Source of the DNA: Pedobacter sp. PLR | GTDB taxonomy: Bacteria; Bacteroidota; Bacteroidia; Sphingobacteriales; Sphingobacteriaceae | Length of the DNA: 64,000 nucleotides | Direction of reading: 5' to 3' | Assembly: GCF_026239675.1 (NCBI RefSeq) | Contig: NZ_JAPIVQ010000001.1 | Location: 62,001 to 126,000 of the forward strand | Shown: piece by piece, positions 60,302 through 64,000 of the stretch | Position numbering within the stretch: the stretch's first letter is position 1 | Layout: every line of letters starts with the position of its first letter | Made by a program: the position numbers and the translations under genes | Notes under the pieces: generated by a model | Databases searched by the model: none | Told to the model about the DNA's origin: nothing | What the model saw: only the letters and a program-made list of their open reading frames with translations

Positions 60302-60646
60302 TTAAATTGGTCCCTTTTGATAAGGGAGTCCTGGATGTCCTCTTAAAGTATTTGAAGTATATTCTTCGCATAGCAATCCTCGTTTCTGTAAAATTGGAAT
60401 TACTTGTTCCACGAAACCCTTAATTGAGGAAAGTCCAGAATCCGGGACCACACTAAACCCTTTTCCCACTCCGGCTTCAAACCATTGCTGAAATTTATCG
60501 GCAATAGCCTCAGGTGTCCCTAAAAAGATCGGATGGTAATTGATAGGGCCAAAAGCCAATACCTCCCTGATTGTATAACCCTTCCTGGCTAACTCATAAG
60601 CATACATTGACCTTTGTAATAAGATGATTGACCCGGTTTCCGGCAA
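60302..60646 (-). pseudogene. Relic of an LLM-class flavin monooxygenase (C-terminal third)
   Basis: About 110 residues remain of an NtaA/SnaA/DszA-type FMN-dependent monooxygenase: SMYAYELARKGYTIREVLAF, HPIFLGTPEAIADKFQQWFEAGVGKGFSVVPDSGLSSIKGFVEQVIPILQKRGLLCEEYTSNTLRGHPGLPYQKG, the standard C-terminal part (normal total about 440 residues). The nominal start ETGSIILLQR belongs to the foreign sequence joined to it. It is probably not functional. Confidence 0.8.
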
Positions 60647-61307
60647 ATGTATTGGCTGCTATCGTTTGCGGGGCAGAGCCATTCATTTTAACAGTTCCTG
60701 CTGATGTTTCAAATGCCCCGGAATTGTTGATCTATCCTGTTATCTCCAATGTTCCACCTGTTATAGTTAGTGAGGCATTACTTTGAACAGTTACATTTTT
60801 TACAGCACCTGTTCCTGTATTTAACAGTGGGTAACGAGGAACACCTGCAGGCACTGTCATATTGGTTGTGGTGGTTGATCCTGTCCAGGTTGTTTCTAAC
60901 GAACACATAGCAATCGTTGCAGACAGGCCATCAATCGCTATCGCTCCTAAAGTAGAAAATAACCTTCCTTTAAGCGTGCCTCCGGCCATAACTGTTGAAG
61001 CACCCGTTATTGCCCCTTCAACTTTCCAATATACATTACACCCACTAATTGGGTTGATGGACAAACCTGTGGTTGAAGAATAGGTACCTCCAGCTGTCCC
61101 TGTTCGGGTTACTGTAGCAGTTGCCATATCTGAACGGTAGGGAGAACCGGAATAAGTAATCGCCGCAGATGGGCCGGCTGTAATGATAACCGTGATGATT
61201 GCCGGCAAACTAAGACATCCATCTGTTTGTGTAACTATATAATTTGTAGATCCAATTGTTGTTGTAGAGGGAGTGGGAGCCGCTAAGAAGTAAATTGAGG
61301 ATTTCAC
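60600..61307 (-). pseudogene. Relic of a large surface protein with Ig-like and ice-binding (DUF3494-like) segments
   Basis: Reading on the minus strand from 61307, the fragment opens inside an Ig-like repeat (SNYIVTQTDGCLSLPAIITVIITAGPSAAITYSGSPYRSD). It continues with SGCNVYWKVEGAITGASTVMAGGTLKGRLFSTLGAIAIDGLSATIAMCSLETTW, which matches the end of DUF3494 ice-binding domains, then VTVQSNASLTITGGTLEITG and an in-frame TAG, after which the same frame goes on (INNSGAFETSAGTVKMNGSAPQTIAANTFAGN). No signal peptide or start is kept. The 3' end runs into the flavin monooxygenase relic. Confidence 0.7.
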
Positions 61308-61542
61308 CGACTTTCATATAAAGCAACGATTATCTGTAATGTAAACACTTAAACGACTATTATCTCACTAAACACAGAACTATGGCAATAGCGAGCAACT
61401 AAAAGATGAACGAGTATTTAAATGAAAATGCTACCTGGTGTGAAATTGATAAACCACTTAACATTACATAAATATTTTCGTTATTAAATCCTTAGCATAG
61501 CGTTTCAAAACACCCCGGATCGACAAATTAACCGCCTTGTTT

Positions 61543-62445
61543 TTAAGCAGTAGCATAATTCACTCTGCTGATTTGTCGGTACTGATCAACATAATCCCGG
61601 GGTGTTTGGCCGATAATATGCTTAAATACCCGATTGAAATTGGTGATACTATTGAAGCCAACTTTAAAGGCTACACCGGAAATGCTTTCCGGGCTTTCCC
61701 CTAACACCAGGCTTTTGCAGGCGTCATTCACGCGAACCTCGTTTAAAAAGGAAACAAATGTATGGCCGGTATGCTTTTTAAAATAGCGGCAAAAGCCTTG
61801 TCTGGTCATACATGCGGCATCAGCAACATCTTCCAGGGAGATCTGATGATTGTAATTGAGGGTAATAAAATTGATGATTTTACTTAAACGCATCCCCTCC
61901 GATTCTGAAAAATCAGGAGAATAAAGATTGGAACACAGCGACTCCGCGCGCTCACTGATCCCATTTAACCGATCCACAAATTCCAAAAAATGGTGTAACA
62001 TATTCGATCCGCTTGCGGTATGGATGTCCAGCATTATTGAAGTAAGCTCATTCCGCATGGATGCCGGAACTTTAAATCCATGTCTCATTTTCAAAAGGAA
62101 AGAGGTACTCAACTTCATCTCCGGCAGATTAAACAAGGGTGCCATTAGTCCTGCCGGATTGAAGTAGAGTGAACATGCCTGGATTTCGATATTACTATCC
62201 GGGGCAAAATATTCAGGGTTACTTTTAAAGAGGTGTGGCAGTTTTGCGCCTATTACATAAACATCTCCGGATTGAAAGGCATGAAGGTCATTTCCAGCCA
62301 GTAAAGTCCCTTCTCCTTTTTGTATCCAGGTCACCTGCCATTCATCGTGGCGATGAAAATGAGGATAAAAGTAAGGTTGCGCTATTATTTCTGAAATGAC
62401 GCTTTTATCGTCTGGAACAAGAATTGTAAATGGTAATACCTTCAT
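61543..62445 (-). CDS. AraC family transcriptional regulator
   Basis: The 300-residue protein has an N-terminal cupin-like sensor (PYFYPHFHRHDEWQVTWIQKGEGTLLAGNDLHAFQSGDVYVIGAKLPHLFKS) and two C-terminal helix-turn-helix motifs (ISLEDVADAACMTRQGFCRYFKKHTGHTFVSFLNEVRVNDACKSLV and SISGVAFKVGFNSITNFNRVFKHIIGQTPRDYV), the AraC signature. It follows the D-amino-acid-oxidase-type gene by 120 bp on the same strand, so it may regulate the hydroxyproline genes upstream. The C-terminal end is normal. Confidence 0.93.
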   Translation of the reverse strand: MKVLPFTILVPDDKSVISEIIAQPYFYPHFHRHDEWQVTWIQKGEGTLLAGNDLHAFQSGDVYVIGAKLPHLFKSNPEYFAPDSNIEIQACSLYFNPAGLMAPLFNLPEMKLSTSFLLKMRHGFKVPASMRNELTSIMLDIHTASGSNMLHHFLEFVDRLNGISERAESLCSNLYSPDFSESEGMRLSKIINFITLNYNHQISLEDVADAACMTRQGFCRYFKKHTGHTFVSFLNEVRVNDACKSLVLGESPESISGVAFKVGFNSITNFNRVFKHIIGQTPRDYVDQYRQISRVNYATA

Positions 62446-62564
62446 GTTGATAGCTTTATTGACCTGATATTAAAGCTACCAATATTCGCCTTTATTACAA
62501 AAGAAACTAAGCATTTCGGTTAATATACTACCATATATTTAGACAAAACTGCAAAACTAATACC

Positions 62565-63806
62565 CTAACGGTCAGGAGAAAACATGGAAACATCCATTTC
62601 CAGAGATTCCTCTCCAATCAACTGGCTCACCAAAAAACCGGTTGCCGGCCCTAAACTAAGGCCCATCATTCCATGCCCTGTAGCCACAATTAGATTCGTC
62701 AGCTGTTTTGTTCTACCAATATAAGGTAAGCCATCTGGCGAAGAAGGTCTAAACCCAAACCATACCTGCTCTGCTGATGGCAACGCTGGCTTTAAATCAG
62801 GGAAATATTTGGGTACGGATTCAACGATTCCTTTTACCCTTTGCATATCAATCCTGTTATTAATTTTATCGAGTTCCATGGTACCGCCAAATCTCAAACT
62901 CCCATTCATCGGCGTAATGGCAACCCTGGCCTCACAAAGCAAAGCCGGAATAGTCATTCTTTCTTCTTTTTCGGGCTCCATAAATGAATAGCCTTTACCT
63001 GGCATAATGGAAATACTCAGACCAGCTGTCTTTGCAATCGCCGGCGACCAGGAGCCGGCAGCAAGTACGTAATGATCTGCTTCAAAAACGCCATTTTCGG
63101 TATGAACACACACGATCTTTCCCTCTTGCTTTACGATGTGCTGAACTTCTTCGCCTCTCCGGATCTCCACACCGTTGTTTTCCAAATAGCTGCTGAGTGC
63201 AGAAATTAGCTTTGCAGGATATAAATGGGCATCACAGCGGTAATGAACCGCGCCTAGTACATCAAGATTAAGCTTTGGCTGTAACTTCCTGCACGCATCG
63301 GCATCCAGTACTGCCATATCCAATCCTAACTCATTTCCTTTAGCGGCAAGGTGTGCCTCTTCTTCTGCCGCCTTTTCCGTTTTATAATAGGCCAGGATAC
63401 CATGATTGCTCAGCTCAAATTTAAAATCCTCTTCCCTTGCGAGATCCTGGTACAGTTTTTTACTGAGCAAGGAAAGATCCCGCAAGGGAATTGCTGCTGC
63501 TGAGACATGTTTCTTGTTGGCATACCTCACAAATTTAGTCCCCCATTTCAGCAGATCCATATTTAAGGAAGGACGCACATAAAATGGACTTTTACGATCA
63601 AACATCCACCTGATTCCCCGGGTAATCATTCCAGGTGAGGCCAAAGGCACAAAATGGCTGGGTACAATCATACCTGCATTGCCTAATGAACAACTATCTC
63701 TGATCTCCCCCTTATCAATGATCGTAACCTGATATCCTTTTTTTTGTAAATAATATGCTGTGCTGAGCCCCATTATGCCCGCACCGATAATTAAGACCTT
63801 AGACAT
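62565..63806 (-). CDS. DadA-like FAD-dependent oxidase (probable D-hydroxyproline dehydrogenase)
   Basis: I start at the ATG at 63806 (MSKVLIIGAGIMGLSTAYYL), which puts the Rossmann motif at the N-terminus; upstream codons to 63872 look like unrelated leader. The 413-residue enzyme has GAGIMGLSTAYYLQKKGYQVTIIDKGE, then NAGMIVPSHFVPLASPGMITRGIRWMFDRKSPFYVRP, YVLAAGSWSPAIAKTAGLSISIMPGKGYSF and the C-terminal ATGHGMMGLSLGPATG, all landmarks of the DadA-like group. It sits 31 bp downstream of a 4-hydroxyproline epimerase gene, so it most likely oxidises cis-4-hydroxy-D-proline. Confidence 0.9.
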   Translation of the reverse strand: MSKVLIIGAGIMGLSTAYYLQKKGYQVTIIDKGEIRDSCSLGNAGMIVPSHFVPLASPGMITRGIRWMFDRKSPFYVRPSLNMDLLKWGTKFVRYANKKHVSAAAIPLRDLSLLSKKLYQDLAREEDFKFELSNHGILAYYKTEKAAEEEAHLAAKGNELGLDMAVLDADACRKLQPKLNLDVLGAVHYRCDAHLYPAKLISALSSYLENNGVEIRRGEEVQHIVKQEGKIVCVHTENGVFEADHYVLAAGSWSPAIAKTAGLSISIMPGKGYSFMEPEKEERMTIPALLCEARVAITPMNGSLRFGGTMELDKINNRIDMQRVKGIVESVPKYFPDLKPALPSAEQVWFGFRPSSPDGLPYIGRTKQLTNLIVATGHGMMGLSLGPATGFLVSQLIGEESLEMDVSMFSPDR

Positions 63807-63837
63807 AATTCTGTTTAAAATAATTATTGATATATTT

Positions 63838-64000
63838 TTAAATGACCTGAAAGCCATGGGCATAAGGATCATCGCTATCTATCTTGATGGTATTATAGCC
63901 AAATACCCTGGCCCAGCCTTCAACACTTGGAACAATAGCCTTGATCCCATTAAGATCAACCTCTTCTTCTACACGGCCAATAAACTTGCTGCCAATAAAG
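63838..64000 (-). CDS. Proline racemase-type 4-hydroxyproline epimerase (3' end only)
   Basis: Only the last 53 codons are inside the window. They read FIGSKFIGRVEEEVDLNGIK, AIVPSVEGWARVFGYNTIKI and DSDDPYAHGFQVI and then stop, the usual end of the proline racemase family, where GWARVFGYNTIKIDxxDPYAHGFQVI is close to the 4-hydroxyproline 2-epimerases of Bacteroidota. The gene continues beyond position 64000. With the DadA-like gene it would convert trans-4-hydroxy-L-proline to the D epimer and then oxidise it. Confidence 0.8.
   Translation of the reverse strand, partial: FIGSKFIGRVEEEVDLNGIKAIVPSVEGWARVFGYNTIKIDSDDPYAHGFQVI

Overview
The window looks like chromosome from a Sphingobacteriaceae member of the Bacteroidota, most likely Pedobacter or a close relative. 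The support is two SusC/SusD pairs, a DUF3823 lipoprotein, paired DUF6266 proteins, promoters of the TAnnTTTG type instead of Shine-Dalgarno-led genes, moderate-to-low GC, and a DUF6596-type ECF sigma factor with its YCII partner. I see no rRNA genes, no CRISPR array and no plasmid or replication origin genes. All family names come from recognition of motifs by eye; no database search was run.

Layout. 0.1-2.8 kb: a LamG-like secreted protein, a secreted cyclophilin and a Tat-exported Gfo/Idh/MocA oxidoreductase. 2.9-8.0 kb: a tight TetR / ABC half-transporter / HlyD / TolC operon for tripartite export, in which the ABC ATPase has several altered catalytic motifs. 8.0-17.5 kb: a DUF2141 protein, an epimerase, a chromate transporter, a TonB-dependent receptor, an erythromycin-esterase-like operon and two DUF6266 paralogues. 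17.9-29.1 kb: two outer-membrane nutrient uptake loci (SusC-SusD-DUF3823 and SusC-SusD), with LacI-type operator-like palindromes upstream of the first. 29.3-32.9 kb: an S74-chaperone-like protein and glpK-glpD for glycerol catabolism.

33.5-50.3 kb is a patchwork that starts at a tRNA-Lys(TTT) gene. It carries two ankyrin proteins, a lipoprotein, an ABC-permease relic bracketed by 12-bp repeats, an ECF sigma/YCII/AhpD group, a decayed DinB gene, an orphan VgrG-PAAR pair, a MORN-repeat protein, an SMP-30 enzyme, a stand-alone CheB domain, a GH110-type galactosidase with a SusD relic beside it, an L,D-transpeptidase, and a divergent MocR/MFS pair.

50.4-59.1 kb is the most unusual part. A second identical tRNA-Lys gene is followed by a tyrosine recombinase and then by a run of small, mutually unrelated, AT-rich genes. 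The run is punctuated by two ~95-bp repeats, each ending in a remnant of the tRNA-Lys 3' end. This has the form of stepwise integration at tRNA-Lys and resembles recombinase-associated arrays of orphan immunity genes (rAID-like). 59.2-64 kb returns to core-type genes: a zinc alcohol dehydrogenase, two fused gene relics (a flavin monooxygenase tail and an ice-binding/surface protein piece), an AraC regulator, and a DadA-like oxidase next to the end of a 4-hydroxyproline epimerase gene cut by the window edge.
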